Part shown: positions 48,550 through 59,833 of the stretch, piece after piece
Layout: each line of letters starts with the position of its first letter
Position numbering within the stretch: the first letter of the stretch is position 1
Origin: Arsenophonus apicola
GTDB taxonomy: Bacteria; Pseudomonadota; Gammaproteobacteria; Enterobacterales; Enterobacteriaceae
Length of the DNA stretch: 64,000 nucleotides
NCBI RefSeq assembly: GCF_020268605.1
Contig: NZ_CP084222.1
Location: 2,976,001-3,040,000, forward strand
Direction: 5' to 3'
The notes under the pieces: generated by a model
Told to the model about the DNA's origin: nothing
Seen by the model: the letters and a program-made list of their open reading frames with translations, nothing else
Databases searched by the model: none
Made by a program: the position numbers and the translations under genes

Positions 48550-48628
48550 TTTATATTAGCAAGAAGTGATCTATCTGGCAGTTTATTTACTATAACCAAA
48601 ACCTGCTGTTACAGACTTTGGTAAAAAA

Positions 48629-50278
48629 TTATTGGCGCCAAGCTTTAAAACAATTAATCAATCCATTGGTAGAGGTGTCATGACTATCAATTTTAGCCTG
48701 AGTTGCCAACTCAGGTAGAATACGACCGGCTAATTGCTTACCAAGTTCGACACCCCATTGGTCAAAACTAAAAATATTCAATATAGCACCTTGCACAAAG
48801 ATCTTGTGTTCATACATTGCAATCAAAGCACCTAATGTATAAGGCGTAATTTGATTAACGAGGATAGAGTTAGTGGGACGATTACCTTGGAAAACTTTAT
48901 AAAGCGCAACATAGCCCATTTTAGCCGGATCTTGGCCGGCAGCTTTAAATTCTTCGTCCACTTCAAGCCGATTTTTGCCAAATGCTAACGCTTCTGTTTG
49001 AGCAAAAAAATTAGACATTAATTTGTTATGGTGATCACTTAATGGATTATGACTAATAGCAGGTGCAATGAAATCACAAGGAATAAGTTTTGTACCTTGA
49101 TGGATCAACTGATAAAACGCATGCTGACCATTAGTTCCTGGTTCACCCCAAATAATAGGCCCCGTTTGATAACTCACTTTTTCGCCATTACGATCTACAT
49201 ATTTACCATTTGATTCCATATTGCCTTGTTGAAAATAAGCGGCAAATCGATGTAAATATTGATCATAAGGTAAAATGGCCTCGGTCTCTGTAGCAAAAAA
49301 ATTATTATACCAAATACCAATTAACGCTAATATTACTGGAATATTATGCTCAAAAGCCGTCTCAGCAAAATGGCGATCCATTGCATGAGCGCCACTTAGT
49401 AATTGCTCAAAATTATTAAATCCGATGGAAAGAACAATCGAGAGACCAATAGCAGACCACAAAGAGTAACGACCGCCAACCCAATCCCAGAATTCAAACA
49501 TATTTTGGGTATCGATGCCAAATTTAGCCACTTGTTGTTCATTGGTTGATAAAGCAACAAAATGTTTTGCGATCTGACTCTCATCCTCCGCGACATCTAA
49601 AAACCATTTTCGGGCAGTTAGGGCATTAGTCATTGTCTCTTGGGTGGTAAACGTTTTAGAGGCAATTAAAAATAATGTTGTTTCAGGTTTAATTCTTTGC
49701 AATGTTTCAGCAATATGGCTGCCATCTATATTGGAAACAAAATGCATATTTAAATGATTTTTGTAAGGTCTAAGTGCTTCTGTCACCATATATGGGCCAA
49801 GATCAGAACCACCAATACCGATATTAACAACATCTGTTATTGCCTGACCAGTGTATCCTTTCCAATCACCATTAATGACACGCTCACTGAAACAACGCAT
49901 TTTATCTAACACAGCATTAACTTGTGGCATAATATCAACACCATCAAGCTTTACTGGGCTATTGCTACGATTACGTAAAGCAATATGCAAAACGGCTCTA
50001 TCTTCAGTTCTATTGATTTTCTCGCCAGAGAACATACTATTAATTGCACTGCTTAACTTTGTCTCTTTTGCTAAATCCAGTAATTTATGCAAGGTGTCAT
50101 CAGTTATTCGATTTTTAGAAAAATCAACCAAGATTTGGTCATTAAAAGTGAGTGAAAACTTAGCAAAACGGTCAGCATCATTAACAAAAAGATCACGCAG
50201 ATGGATATCTTTTATTGTTTGATAATGTTGTTCTAATTCGTGCCATGCTGCTGTTAGACTTGGATTAATGTTTTCCAT
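48629..50278 (-). CDS. pgi: Glucose-6-phosphate isomerase
   Basis: Interconverts glucose 6-phosphate and fructose 6-phosphate in the cytoplasm. 549 residues, the E. coli length. Signatures present: [66 protein letters not shown] with the catalytic Glu and His, and [13 protein letters not shown]. Divergent from lysC, as in the E. coli pgi/lysC neighbourhood. No damage seen. Confidence 0.97.
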   Translation of the reverse strand: MENINPSLTAAWHELEQHYQTIKDIHLRDLFVNDADRFAKFSLTFNDQILVDFSKNRITDDTLHKLLDLAKETKLSSAINSMFSGEKINRTEDRAVLHIALRNRSNSPVKLDGVDIMPQVNAVLDKMRCFSERVINGDWKGYTGQAITDVVNIGIGGSDLGPYMVTEALRPYKNHLNMHFVSNIDGSHIAETLQRIKPETTLFLIASKTFTTQETMTNALTARKWFLDVAEDESQIAKHFVALSTNEQQVAKFGIDTQNMFEFWDWVGGRYSLWSAIGLSIVLSIGFNNFEQLLSGAHAMDRHFAETAFEHNIPVILALIGIWYNNFFATETEAILPYDQYLHRFAAYFQQGNMESNGKYVDRNGEKVSYQTGPIIWGEPGTNGQHAFYQLIHQGTKLIPCDFIAPAISHNPLSDHHNKLMSNFFAQTEALAFGKNRLEVDEEFKAAGQDPAKMGYVALYKVFQGNRPTNSILVNQITPYTLGALIAMYEHKIFVQGAILNIFSFDQWGVELGKQLAGRILPELATQAKIDSHDTSTNGLINCFKAWRQ

Positions 50279-50547
50279 TGAAATACTCTCTATCTTTCTT
50301 CAAATCAGATTTGCAACTATTAATGATTGGATAGTAACTCATTCACACCATCAATTTAACTTCTTTTAATGCCTTCCGCTGGTTAATTTAATCACATCGT
50401 CGCATCATTGATCGAATATCGATCAAATTGATAATCTTTTTGTCATTATAAAAATTATTGATTTTGCTAAAAATAAATTGACCTTCAGACAATAACTCGA
50501 TAAAGGTAGATTAATTGTTCGCCATTTAAATATATGGGGATAGCATT

Positions 50548-51927
50548 ATGCACCCAGTTTATACCGTCTGCGCAAATAAAAAATTTATTATTGCCAAGTT
50601 TGGTGGCACCAGTGTCGCTAATTTTGATGCTATGTGTAAAAGTGCCGATATCGTTATTACAAATAAAAATGTGCGAATTGTTGTACTTTCAGCTTCGTCA
50701 GGCATTACCAATCTACTACTCAACCTTACTCAAGCGTATAATGACAATAGACGTAAGGCGCTATTAAAACAAATTAGTCAGCTTCAATACACAATAATGA
50801 ATCGTCTAGATAATTCTGCTGACATTCAACCAACTATTGACCACTTACTGGAAAGACTTACTACTTTATCTGAAGTTACGGCCCGACAACCACTTACCGC
50901 ACTAGAGATTGATGAAATTGTCAGCTATGGTGAACTGATGTCAAGCTACCTATTTGTTGAAATTCTACGACAAGCTGGAGTAAACGCAACCTGGTTTGAT
51001 GTTCGTAATATTATGAAGACCAATGATAAATTTGGTAAAGCCGAACCCAATCAGCAACAATTAAAGCAACTAGCAGATAAATATCTACAACCTAAGCTAC
51101 AAGAAAGCCTGATTGTGACTCAAGGTTTTATAGGCCAAGATGCGGCAGGCCGAACAACAACATTAGGGCGCGGAGGTAGTGATTACACCGCTGCACTAAT
51201 CGCGGAAGCGCTATCCTTTACCCAGGTTGATATCTGGACAGATGTAGCGGGTATCTACACGACCGATCCGCGTATTGTTGCTAGTGCCAAATCGATTAGC
51301 GCTATCACTTTTAACGAAGCAGCCGAAATGGCTACATTCGGCGCCAAAATCTTACATCCTGCAACATTGTTACCCGCTATTCGAGCAGGAATACCCGTCT
51401 TTGTCGGTTCAAGCCAAATGCCAGAAGAAGGTGGCACCCTTATCTGCACCAGTACCGAGAAACTACCTCAATTTCGAGCACTAACTCTACGACGAAAACA
51501 GACACTCCTCACTTTGCATAGTCTGAAAATGCTCCACGCGCGCGGATTTCTTGCTGAAGTATTCACACTATTATCGCAACACCATATTTCTGTTGATCTC
51601 ATTACTACATCCGAAGTGAGTATCGCTTTAACGCTGGATACCACCGGCTCTACCAGCACCAATGGAAATCTATTGACTGAGACTTTAATAACGGAATTAG
51701 CCAAATTATGTCGTGTAGATGTTGAGGAAGGGTTAGCACTCGTTGCCATTATTGGTAACAACTTATCGCAAATAAATGGTCTAGGAAGTCAAATTTTTAG
51801 CGCACTAGCGACTTATAATATTCGTATGATCTGTTATGGCGCTAGTAGTCATAATATTTGTCTACTGGTAGCCGATAAAGAAGCAGAAACGATTATTCAA
51901 ATACTGCATAAAAATCTTTTTGAATAA
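50548..51927 (+). CDS. lysC: Lysine-sensitive aspartokinase III
   Basis: Phosphorylates aspartate, first step to lysine, threonine and methionine. 459 residues (E. coli 449), with an N-terminal extension of about ten residues before FIIAKFGGTSVANFDAMC. GGGGAT precedes the ATG. Kinase motifs TQGFIGQDAAGRTTTLGRGGSDYTA and IWTDVAGIYTTDPRIV are intact. Two ACT domains follow (LTLHSLKMLHARGFLAEVF, ISVDLITTSEVSIALTLD) for lysine feedback. A lysine riboswitch is common before lysC, but I could not recognise one in the 269-base leader. Confidence 0.95.
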   Translation: MHPVYTVCANKKFIIAKFGGTSVANFDAMCKSADIVITNKNVRIVVLSASSGITNLLLNLTQAYNDNRRKALLKQISQLQYTIMNRLDNSADIQPTIDHLLERLTTLSEVTARQPLTALEIDEIVSYGELMSSYLFVEILRQAGVNATWFDVRNIMKTNDKFGKAEPNQQQLKQLADKYLQPKLQESLIVTQGFIGQDAAGRTTTLGRGGSDYTAALIAEALSFTQVDIWTDVAGIYTTDPRIVASAKSISAITFNEAAEMATFGAKILHPATLLPAIRAGIPVFVGSSQMPEEGGTLICTSTEKLPQFRALTLRRKQTLLTLHSLKMLHARGFLAEVFTLLSQHHISVDLITTSEVSIALTLDTTGSTSTNGNLLTETLITELAKLCRVDVEEGLALVAIIGNNLSQINGLGSQIFSALATYNIRMICYGASSHNICLLVADKEAETIIQILHKNLFE

Positions 51928-51938
51928 CCGAGATATTA

Positions 51939-51981
51939 TCACCGCTTAAAATGACAAATTGAGCGGTGAGATTGACTTTTT
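51939..51981 (+). terminator. Terminator after lysC
   Basis: TCACCGCT (51939-51946) and AGCGGTGA (51962-51969) form an 8-bp GC-containing stem with a 15-base loop; GATTGACTTTTT follows. Lies 12 bases after the stop, between convergent genes. Confidence 0.55.
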
Positions 51982-51997
51982 GCCAATGAAAAGTTAG

Positions 51998-53443
51998 TTA
52001 GTCATATTTTTCTGATAATTTCAAATCTGTTGGCTTGATAACTAAACTCGTTTGTAGTCGTTTAAGATTTTCTTTAGCAGTAACATTATTAAGCTTTGCA
52101 GCAGTTGCAAACCACATAATAGCGCGGAAAATATTTTTTCTTAATCCCTGACCGGTAGCATATAAGACCGCTAAATTATTTTGTGCATCGGTCTCTTGTT
52201 TATAGGCAGCAGATAAAAACAGTTCACTGGCTTTTTGTGGATTTTTTTCAGTACCTATGCCATAAAAATAAAAAAGTCCCAGCTGATTTTTTGCATGGGG
52301 TATTTTTTGTGCTGCTTTTTGCATTAAGCTAAATGCATTTTTAGGCTGCTTATTAATACCTTTACCAGCTAAATAGAGTTGCGCCAGTCGGTATTGCGCT
52401 TTAGCTTCACCACTATTTGCCATGATCTGATACAGTTGTGCCGCTTTAGTAAGATCTTTCTTTATACCAATGCCCTTTTCATAATAATAAGCGACTTTTA
52501 AACTTGCATCAGCATAGCCAGCATCCGCTAATACCTGATACCACTGCCTAGCTAAAATAGCATTCTGCTCTACTCCATAGCCATGTTGATAAAATTCGGC
52601 AAGATGATACTGTGCATCGATATGTCCTTGTTCTGCGGCTCGCTTATACCAATAAAAAGCCTGATAATTATTTTTTTCTAAATACTCTCCATCATCATAA
52701 ATAAATCCCATATTATATTGAGCAATAGCATCACCGCTATATGCTGCACGCCGATACAATTCAATAGCATAAGCAGGATTTTTTTTAACCCCATAGCCTT
52801 TCTCATAAATCTGGGCTAAATTATTCAATGCACCTAAATCACCCAGATCAGCACTTTTCTCATACCACTCTCTGGTTTTCTTATAATCTTGACTAACACC
52901 AAATCCATTCTGGTATAAATATCCCAGAACAAATTGAGCATAAGCATCCTGCTGCAAGGCAGCTTTTTCATACCAATTTTTAGCTTGTTTATAATCTTTA
53001 TCTACCCCTAATCCAACAGTATACATATAACCTAAACCAGATTGAGCATAAGGATCACCTTTGTTTGCACCCCGCTGCAACCAGGTTACCGCAGCTTTAT
53101 AATCTTTTTTTCTTTGATTAATCACTCCCATATAATAAAAGGCATCGCTATTGCCTTCTTTAATTGCCTTTTCGAACCAAAAATTAGCTTTGCCAATGTC
53201 TTCTTGTATATCTTTTGAGCCATAAAGATATGTTATCGCAACATTCATTATGGCGTTCATCTCACCTTGCGAGGCTTTTTTTAATTGTTGGCTAAATGTG
53301 TCGTTTTTCTCTTGTTCAACAGATTGCGTATTAATTGCTATATTCATGTCAATTTGTGGCAAAACATCACTCTTTGCCAATGAAAAATTTAATAATATCA
53401 AGCAAGTTATAAATAATTTTTTTTCATTTAGTTCACTATCCAA
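51998..53443 (-). CDS. Secreted Sel1-like repeat protein
   Basis: 481 residues. The start is uncertain: a TTG at 53443 with no clear ribosome site is the only codon that includes the hydrophobic signal-like KKLFITCLILLNFSLAKS. Eleven Sel1-type helical repeats of ~36 residues can be counted from about residue 55 to 460, of the form GD-x-x-AQ-x-x-LG-x-x-Y-x-x-G-x-GV, for example AQSGLGYMYTVGLGVDKDY. Sel1 repeats form solenoids for protein contacts, often in the periplasm or exported by host-associated bacteria. Partner unknown; convergent with lysC. Confidence 0.85.
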   Translation of the reverse strand: MDSELNEKKLFITCLILLNFSLAKSDVLPQIDMNIAINTQSVEQEKNDTFSQQLKKASQGEMNAIMNVAITYLYGSKDIQEDIGKANFWFEKAIKEGNSDAFYYMGVINQRKKDYKAAVTWLQRGANKGDPYAQSGLGYMYTVGLGVDKDYKQAKNWYEKAALQQDAYAQFVLGYLYQNGFGVSQDYKKTREWYEKSADLGDLGALNNLAQIYEKGYGVKKNPAYAIELYRRAAYSGDAIAQYNMGFIYDDGEYLEKNNYQAFYWYKRAAEQGHIDAQYHLAEFYQHGYGVEQNAILARQWYQVLADAGYADASLKVAYYYEKGIGIKKDLTKAAQLYQIMANSGEAKAQYRLAQLYLAGKGINKQPKNAFSLMQKAAQKIPHAKNQLGLFYFYGIGTEKNPQKASELFLSAAYKQETDAQNNLAVLYATGQGLRKNIFRAIMWFATAAKLNNVTAKENLKRLQTSLVIKPTDLKLSEKYD

Positions 53444-54084
53444 ATATTAATTTGAACCAAAAAACACGAGGATGAAAACTATATTATAAAACAGAAAATG
53501 TTAATAATATTTTTACATTTTTAAAATAAAATTACCCTCAACACTATTGTATTAAATAAATTTTATTCCTCTTCACACCTATTATATTCATCTTTACATC
53601 GCTTATTGACTAATTCATTACCGTAGCCAAATTAACTAAGCTAATTACCAAATTTTTTCTAATGAAACTGACTAACTCAATAAAAAATTTTTCTTTCCTT
53701 TCGTTAATTTTTTTAATTTTCTAAATAATCCAAACTTTATGTAATCAAATTAGAAATTGATAAAGTTGCCAGCAATTAAAATAATGAAAAAATAGCAAAA
53801 AAATAATCAAAACCTCTTATTTTATTATATGCTAATATTTGAAATTTTTTAGTTAAAACATCTAGCTATCTAAATAGTGGTAATTGCATAATTAAATATA
53901 TTTAAATAAAAATAAAATTTAATTGTAATAAAAATGATTCTATTCTACTAAAAGGATATGTTCATTACTAAATAATCAGGAAAATTTATTAAAACATTTA
54001 CAAATAGTTAACTAAATGGAACTGTTAAAACACTAATATTAATCAGTTAACCCTCTTTAAAGAGGATTAAAAAGTAAATTTAAT
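53444..54084. other. AT-rich gap between the Sel1 gene and the unknown paralogues
   Basis: 641 bases with no coding sequence. A perfect palindrome CCTCTTTAAAGAGG (54052-54065) lies ~20 bases after the stop of the next minus-strand gene and may end it. Confidence 0.5.
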
Positions 54085-54933
54085 TTATGTATCTTTATTT
54101 ATTATATTATTACAATAGTCTACAAATGCACCTGGATTTATGACCAATTGCTTAGATAATACCGCTTCTACTTTATCCCTCATATCATTAAACTGTTTCT
54201 TTATTGCTATAGCTAGGTTTTCTGTTTTACTATCATTCGCTAATTCTGCAATAATTGGCGCATAATATATAGAAATACCACTAAAATAATCAAAACACTT
54301 CATTTTAGCCTTAATATAGGTTTGCAATAATTCTTGATTTTCAGCTAAGTTAACTAGTATTAATGAAGAAAAATCTGCTACCCCTAAACGCTTTTGATTA
54401 CTTTTGGTAACACCCGCAATATTAAACTCTGTTTTTTCTTCATTATTAATCGTTAATTTAACATTATCCTTTATAAAATTAATAAGTTGTTTTTGTTCTA
54501 TATCACTATTAGTCTTTAAAAATTGAGAACCATTCATTAAAGGTATCTTTAATGCATTATGTAATTCGACCATTGGATCATCAAAAATAGTAAAATTTTG
54601 ACTAAATATATCCTTTACTGACAGCTTTATTTGATTATTGTATTCCCCAGCGATATCTATCTGAAAATCATATCGATGTTTTTCACCAGCAAGCTTAGCA
54701 AGCTGACTAAAGGCTAAAATTTTGTTGTAAGTTGTTTTAGGAATATTATTTGTAGTTGAATTAGATAAAATCTGTAACTGCTTTTCTATTTCACCTTTAT
54801 GAAAAGGCGAGCCCCAATTGTTCATTGCTTGTGATAATTTATCAAAATCAGTCACTAACACTAACTTTGCTTTATCTGTCTCTATCTGTTGAATATGAAA
54901 AAAATTTTTAATACGTTCCAGAGTAACACCCAT
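54085..54933 (-). CDS. Unknown protein, tandem paralogue A
   Basis: 282 residues from ATG 54933, seven bases after AAGGA (54941-54945 on the complement). A longer in-frame start at 54966 lacks one. Not recognised. It is mostly helical-looking, with no signal peptide or membrane segment. It aligns with the neighbour at 55231-56115 over its whole length: FDKLSQAMNNWG, LAKLAGEKHRYDFQI, IKLSVKDIF, and the best-kept block AKMKCFDYFS near residue 220. A duplicated, lineage-specific cytoplasmic or exported protein; the absence of a Sec signal would allow a type III effector, but nothing proves it. Confidence 0.65.
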   Translation of the reverse strand: MGVTLERIKNFFHIQQIETDKAKLVLVTDFDKLSQAMNNWGSPFHKGEIEKQLQILSNSTTNNIPKTTYNKILAFSQLAKLAGEKHRYDFQIDIAGEYNNQIKLSVKDIFSQNFTIFDDPMVELHNALKIPLMNGSQFLKTNSDIEQKQLINFIKDNVKLTINNEEKTEFNIAGVTKSNQKRLGVADFSSLILVNLAENQELLQTYIKAKMKCFDYFSGISIYYAPIIAELANDSKTENLAIAIKKQFNDMRDKVEAVLSKQLVINPGAFVDYCNNIINKDT

Positions 54934-55158
54934 CAATATATCCTTAAAAATAGTTGTCCATGTCAATAAAAATACTCGGCTTAGCTATTTTACAGATATA
55001 AATAAAATGGCATTTATATTTAAAAGCCAAATTTTTATAAAAATAAATTTTACAATAATAAATTATTATTAATTATCACCTTACATTAATTTATTTTAAA
55101 TAAAAATGAATTTGCATGATAGGAAGGTTATGCCGTGTTCAATAAGCAAAACATAACC

Positions 55159-55194
55159 CCCAAAAGAGTATATACTCATCAATGCTCTTTTGGG
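55159..55194 (-). terminator. Hairpin between the two unknown paralogues
   Basis: CCCAAAAGAG (55159-55168) and CTCTTTTGGG (55185-55194) form a perfect 10-bp stem with a 16-base loop, ~37 bases after the stop of paralogue B on the minus strand. It suggests the two genes are transcribed separately. Confidence 0.55.
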
Positions 55195-55230
55195 TAAAAA
55201 CAATTTAAATCACCAATGTAAATACTATAT

Positions 55231-56115
55231 TTACTTCATTAGCATATAACAATGTTCAATAATGTTTTCTGTATCTATATTCTTTTGATTAAATAAATTA
55301 AATAAGGTTTGCTCAGTATTCTCTCTAACTTTATCAAATTCGCCCTTTAAATTTTGTGCCATTTCAAAGGAATTATGGCAAGCTAGTTCAGAAAAAATTG
55401 ATGATAAAGATGAAGCAGTCGCAGAAAAATAATCAAAACATTTCATTTTTGCCATAATAAAAGCCTGTAAGAATTGCTTATTTTCCATCAAATTTTGCCG
55501 TACCTCTAAAGAAAATTTAGCGATATCTAAACGTTCCTGATTTTTATCTTCAATCCCTTGCAGTCTAAAGCTTTGTGAATCATTATCATCTATAATCAAT
55601 GCCAATTCTTTCTGCATAAAGGAATGGATCTCTTCTTCTGACATACTGCTTTTGGCAGCCAAATATTCAGAAGAATTTGTTAAGGGTACTTTCATTGCAC
55701 AAAATAGTTCATACATCGGCTCGCCAAACCAGATAGATTCCTTATCCAATACATCTTTTACCGATAAAGTTATTTGGCTAAAACCATTATAGGAGTCAAC
55801 CTTTGACATATCCAAATATGGAGAAAGTTGTATTTTAAAATCATTTCGATGTGTTTCACCTGCCAATGTAGCAAGCCTAATAAATGCTGATAGCTTAGCA
55901 TAAACCGTTTCGGTATTATCAATAGATTGATGATGGGACAAAGTTTGTAAATGTCGCTCAACTTCATCTTTATCAGATGGATCACACCATTTTGTCATGG
56001 CTAAAGATAATTTATCAAATTTATTTGCTGTTGCCGGTTGTTCTGTTTTATTTGTCGAATTAACTGTAGAATTAAAAAAACTTTTAATACCATCAATGAT
56101 ATTTATATTACTCAT
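55231..56115 (-). CDS. Unknown protein, tandem paralogue B
   Basis: 294 residues. Not recognised. The N-terminus MSNINIIDGIKSFFNSTVNS is rich in Asn, Ser and Thr and has no Sec signal. From FDKLSLAMTKW on it matches paralogue A, at roughly two residues in five by eye, including LATLAGETHRNDFKI, ITLSVKDVL, EPMYELFCAMKVPL and AKMKCFDYFSATASS. A shared Cys lies in MKCFDYF. Duplicate genes without neighbours of known function, between the Sel1 protein and aceK. The E. coli counterpart region lacks them. Confidence 0.65.
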   Translation of the reverse strand: MSNINIIDGIKSFFNSTVNSTNKTEQPATANKFDKLSLAMTKWCDPSDKDEVERHLQTLSHHQSIDNTETVYAKLSAFIRLATLAGETHRNDFKIQLSPYLDMSKVDSYNGFSQITLSVKDVLDKESIWFGEPMYELFCAMKVPLTNSSEYLAAKSSMSEEEIHSFMQKELALIIDDNDSQSFRLQGIEDKNQERLDIAKFSLEVRQNLMENKQFLQAFIMAKMKCFDYFSATASSLSSIFSELACHNSFEMAQNLKGEFDKVRENTEQTLFNLFNQKNIDTENIIEHCYMLMK

Positions 56116-56664
56116 TTACATCTTCTTAGAAATTAATTTTAATTAATTAAAAAAACGTCATATTTTCTCATTAAGAATGGTAACTTATTAAAATACGAAT
56201 AATACCAGAAAACGATTCTCCAATAATCTGTTTAATTCCAAGTTAGGTTAATAATAAAATTAAAACTTATTTAATCAAATGTTTATATTACAAAAATAAA
56301 TATTTTACTTTATGTCTGATTAATATTATTAAGCGATCAATTAAAAAAACAATTGGTTAATCATTGCTCAATAATAATTATATTTAACTAAAAAAATAGT
56401 ATGTTTGAATAGATATTATTCAGTAAAAATTTTTTAATTAACAAAAAACAACTCCTCCGATGAAAATTTATTGCTATTTCGTTCATAATAAATAGAAATT
56501 TATTCTAACTGTGAGCCCTAATTACCTGAAAAAAACGACAATTAATAACAAAAAAACAAAATCAAAAGCTCTAATAATCGCATATCATTCGTCTCACAAG
56601 TTCAATCATTAAGTCGAGGTTTAACTCTATTTGAATATAGTATATATAACTGTATTTGCTTATA
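56116..56664. other. AT-rich gap between paralogue B and aceK
   Basis: 549 bases. No gene, hairpin with a T-run, or recognised element. It probably contains the promoter of paralogue B and the end of the ace transcript. Confidence 0.45.
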
Positions 56665-58389
56665 TTAAAATGTGCGTTGACTAAACCTTTGCTTTACCGG
56701 ATAAGCAAAAACATCGGCTATATACCCCTGACATATTTTATTTTGTAATGATTGCCAATATTCTGTACTAAATAGATCAGCATGATGCATTTCAAAATAT
56801 TTTTTAATAACAGGATCATTACAAAGAAAATGGCGAAACTCTTCGGGAAATACATCATGTTCAGCAACACTATACCATGGTTCGTCAGCCATCTCTTGCT
56901 CCGGATAAAGCGGCTCTGGTATTTTACGAAAATTCATCTCAGTCATATAACAAATTTCATCATAATCGTAAAAAACCACTCGTCTATGACGAGTAACGCC
57001 AAAATTTTTAAATAACATATCACCTGGGAAAATATTTGCTGCAGCTAACTGTTTGATAGCATTGCCATAATCTTCAATGATCCATCTTAATTCTTCACCT
57101 TTAACTTGATCGGTATAAATATTCAGCGGGATCATCTTTCGTTCCATATAGAGATGACGGATCAAAATCTTATCGCCTAAATCTTGAAGTTTGGAGGGTA
57201 TCTCACGCCATAATTCCGCCATCAATTCTTCACTAATATGTTTTTTTGCGATAACAAAATTTTCAAACTCCTGGGTGTCCGCCATTCTACCAACCCGATC
57301 ATGCTCTTTAACTATCCGATAGCATGCTCTTACACGCTCCTGCGTAACTTGCTTTGGTGGCAAAAAGCGATCTTTGATCACTTTAAAAACTCGCTCAAAA
57401 GAAGGAGAAGTAAAAACTAGCATTACCATACCTTTGATTCCAGGCGCAATAATAAACTGCTCTTGTGAAAAGTTTATAAAAGCCAGATATTCTCGATAAT
57501 ACTCGGTTTTTCCATGTTTCTGACAGCCAATTGACATATACAATTCGGCAATAGACTTTCCTGGTAAAATATCTCTTAACCAAAAAACTAAGGCAGCAGG
57601 AAATGGAACATAGACCATAAAATAGGAACGGGCAAAACCAAATATAATACTGGCATTGTTATAATTAGTCAGACAAGTATCAACATAAATACCACCTTGC
57701 TCATTATTATGGATTGGCAATAAAAAGGGATAAACAATTTTACCAATCATTATTTTACCTACGACCCAAGCCGCTTTATTGCGATAAAATAATTCATTTG
57801 CTATTTCAAATTTGACGTCAGCTAATTGTTCAGCAGAAAATGTCTTTTTAAGATAGTTAACTATATAATTCACATCTCTTGGTAAATCTTCCCAAGCTAT
57901 ACGAAATGGAATATCTATTAAAATATTTTCTATTGTTTTTTTAAGTCCCATATGAATAGAAAAACAGCGGGATAACGGACGCGGGGTATCACAAAAACGA
58001 TTTACTGGCTGTGAAGTAAAAATAAATAAATTGGTAGGTGTCAAATCACAATGCTGAAATAATCGACAATAAACTGAATTAAAAAAACTTTCTGCAATTT
58101 CAAAACGTGGGTAATCTTCTAACAGTCTGATATAAAACTGCTTAATTTCAGCTAATAATGGCTTAGTAAACTCAGTAGTTAAATTCATCTGTCCAAGTTG
58201 TTTAACAACTAAATCAACATGATGATCATATAGATTAATTCGCTTTTTCATCGCTTCTTGTACACCATGCCAATCAGCATCCTCAAAACGTTGCTGGGCA
58301 CTTGATGTTACCTCCAAAAAACGGCCATACTGCGCATCAAAGCCTTGTAAAATTGTCTCGGCAATTAACTCTGCTGAGCTTAAGGTCAT
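56665..58389 (-). CDS. aceK: Isocitrate dehydrogenase kinase/phosphatase
   Basis: Bifunctional enzyme that phosphorylates isocitrate dehydrogenase to push carbon into the glyoxylate shunt, and reverses this. 574 residues from ATG 58389 (GAGGG eight bases upstream; E. coli 578). Five extra codons are open before it. Family stretches: [42 protein letters not shown], and [18 protein letters not shown] with the kinase residues. Complete, although aceA just upstream is broken, so its regulatory benefit is reduced. Last gene of aceBAK. Confidence 0.94.
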   Translation of the reverse strand: MTLSSAELIAETILQGFDAQYGRFLEVTSSAQQRFEDADWHGVQEAMKKRINLYDHHVDLVVKQLGQMNLTTEFTKPLLAEIKQFYIRLLEDYPRFEIAESFFNSVYCRLFQHCDLTPTNLFIFTSQPVNRFCDTPRPLSRCFSIHMGLKKTIENILIDIPFRIAWEDLPRDVNYIVNYLKKTFSAEQLADVKFEIANELFYRNKAAWVVGKIMIGKIVYPFLLPIHNNEQGGIYVDTCLTNYNNASIIFGFARSYFMVYVPFPAALVFWLRDILPGKSIAELYMSIGCQKHGKTEYYREYLAFINFSQEQFIIAPGIKGMVMLVFTSPSFERVFKVIKDRFLPPKQVTQERVRACYRIVKEHDRVGRMADTQEFENFVIAKKHISEELMAELWREIPSKLQDLGDKILIRHLYMERKMIPLNIYTDQVKGEELRWIIEDYGNAIKQLAAANIFPGDMLFKNFGVTRHRRVVFYDYDEICYMTEMNFRKIPEPLYPEQEMADEPWYSVAEHDVFPEEFRHFLCNDPVIKKYFEMHHADLFSTEYWQSLQNKICQGYIADVFAYPVKQRFSQRTF

Positions 58390-58465
58390 AAATGGCGCCC
58401 TCATTTCGGCAAATTAAACTTTACTAGCATCAAATCCATCAGGCTAAGTAACATAAGCAGTATAT

Positions 58466-59778
58466 TTAAAACTGCTGTTCTTCAGTTGATCCTGTTAGTG
58501 CCGTAACAGAAGAAGTTCCACCTTGAATAATAGTTGTTACTTTATCAAAATACCCCGTGCCAACTTCCTGCTGATGGGAGGAAAACGAGTAACCCTGCTT
58601 AGCTGCTGCAAACTCCTTTTCCTGAATTTTCTCAACATAATGTCTCATTCCTTCACCTTTTGCATAGGCATAAGCTAAATCAAACATGTTAAACCACATA
58701 CTATGAATACCAGCCAAGGTTATAAATTGAAATTTATATCCCATTTCAGATAACTTTTCTTGAAAACAGGCAATGGTTTTATCATCTAGATTTTTCTTCC
58801 AATTGAAAGATGGAGAACAGTTATAAGCCAACAGCTTATTAGGATATTTAGCATGAATAGCCTCGGCAAATATTTTAGCTGCACCTAAATCTGGTGTTGA
58901 TGTCTCACACCAGATCAAATCAGCATAAGGTGCATAAGCTAAGCCGCGACTAATGGCTTGTTAAATTCCTGCCTGAGTGCGAAAAAATCCCTCTTGCGTC
59001 CGTTGCTCGTGAATGATGAATTTTTCATCATAAGGATCGCTATTTGAGGTCAGTAAATCTGCCGCTTCAGCATCGGTACGAGCTATCAAAACCGTTGGAA
59101 CACCACAAACATCAGCCCCCAAACGTGCTGCAATTAACTTTTGAATAGCTTCATGTGTCGGCACCAATACCTTACCACCCATATGGCCGCATTTTTGGCA
59201 GCAGCAAGCTGATCTTCAAAATGCACAGCTGCAGCACCTGCTTCAATTAATGCTTTCATAAGTTCAAAAGCATTCAATATGCCACCAAAACCTGCCTCCG
59301 CATCAGCAACAATTGGTAGAAAAAAATCAATATATTTAGCATCATCTGGATTTATATTATTTGCCCATTGAATTTGATCGGCTCGACGAAAGCTATTATT
59401 AATCCGCTTGACAACTTCAGGGACTGAATCAACAGAATAAAGCGATTGATCTGGATACATATTCGCAGCAGAATTAGCATCAGCTGGCACTTGCCAACCC
59501 GATAAGTATACTGCTTCTATACCTGCCTTTGCTTGCTGCAACGCCTGACCACCGGTTAATGCACCTAGCGCATTGACATAATCTTTCTTTGATTTGCCAT
59601 TAATTAATTGCCAAAATTTATCTGCACCATTGCGCGCTAATAAATAATCAGGATTTATAGAACCGCGTAATTTAACAACATCTTCTGCACTATAATTGCG
59701 AATAATTCCTCTCCAACGGGGAGAAGAACGCCATTCTTCCTCAGGTTGAGCAATCTGTTGTGATCTGGTCGTTATCAT
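58466..59778 (-). pseudogene. aceA: Isocitrate lyase, inactivated by a frameshift and a nonsense codon
   Basis: Start ATG 59778 (GGGGAG upstream); the sequence follows E. coli AceA (434 residues) to EDQLAAAK. There an A-run of five (59192-59196 on the complement) replaces the six needed for KKCGHMGGK, the active-site Cys motif, and the frame is lost. The correct frame resumes as [16 protein letters not shown], then stops at TAA (58961-58963), where E. coli has Glu in GIEQAISRG. Past this it is open to 58466, ending [12 protein letters not shown]. Two separate lesions argue against a single sequencing error. The glyoxylate shunt is therefore predicted to be absent. Confidence 0.93.
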
Positions 59779-59833
59779 TGTTATCTCCCCACATACGAGT
59801 TAATTAGATATTAAATAGCTAAAATATTTTCTT

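Noticed and set aside
50279..50547. Lysine riboswitch before lysC
   Set aside because: I looked for the conserved L-box core and did not find it. A covariance-model search would be decisive.
58961..59182. Separate 73-residue gene between two isocitrate lyase parts
   Set aside because: It aligns with the middle of AceA in the correct order and is a fragment of the pseudogene.
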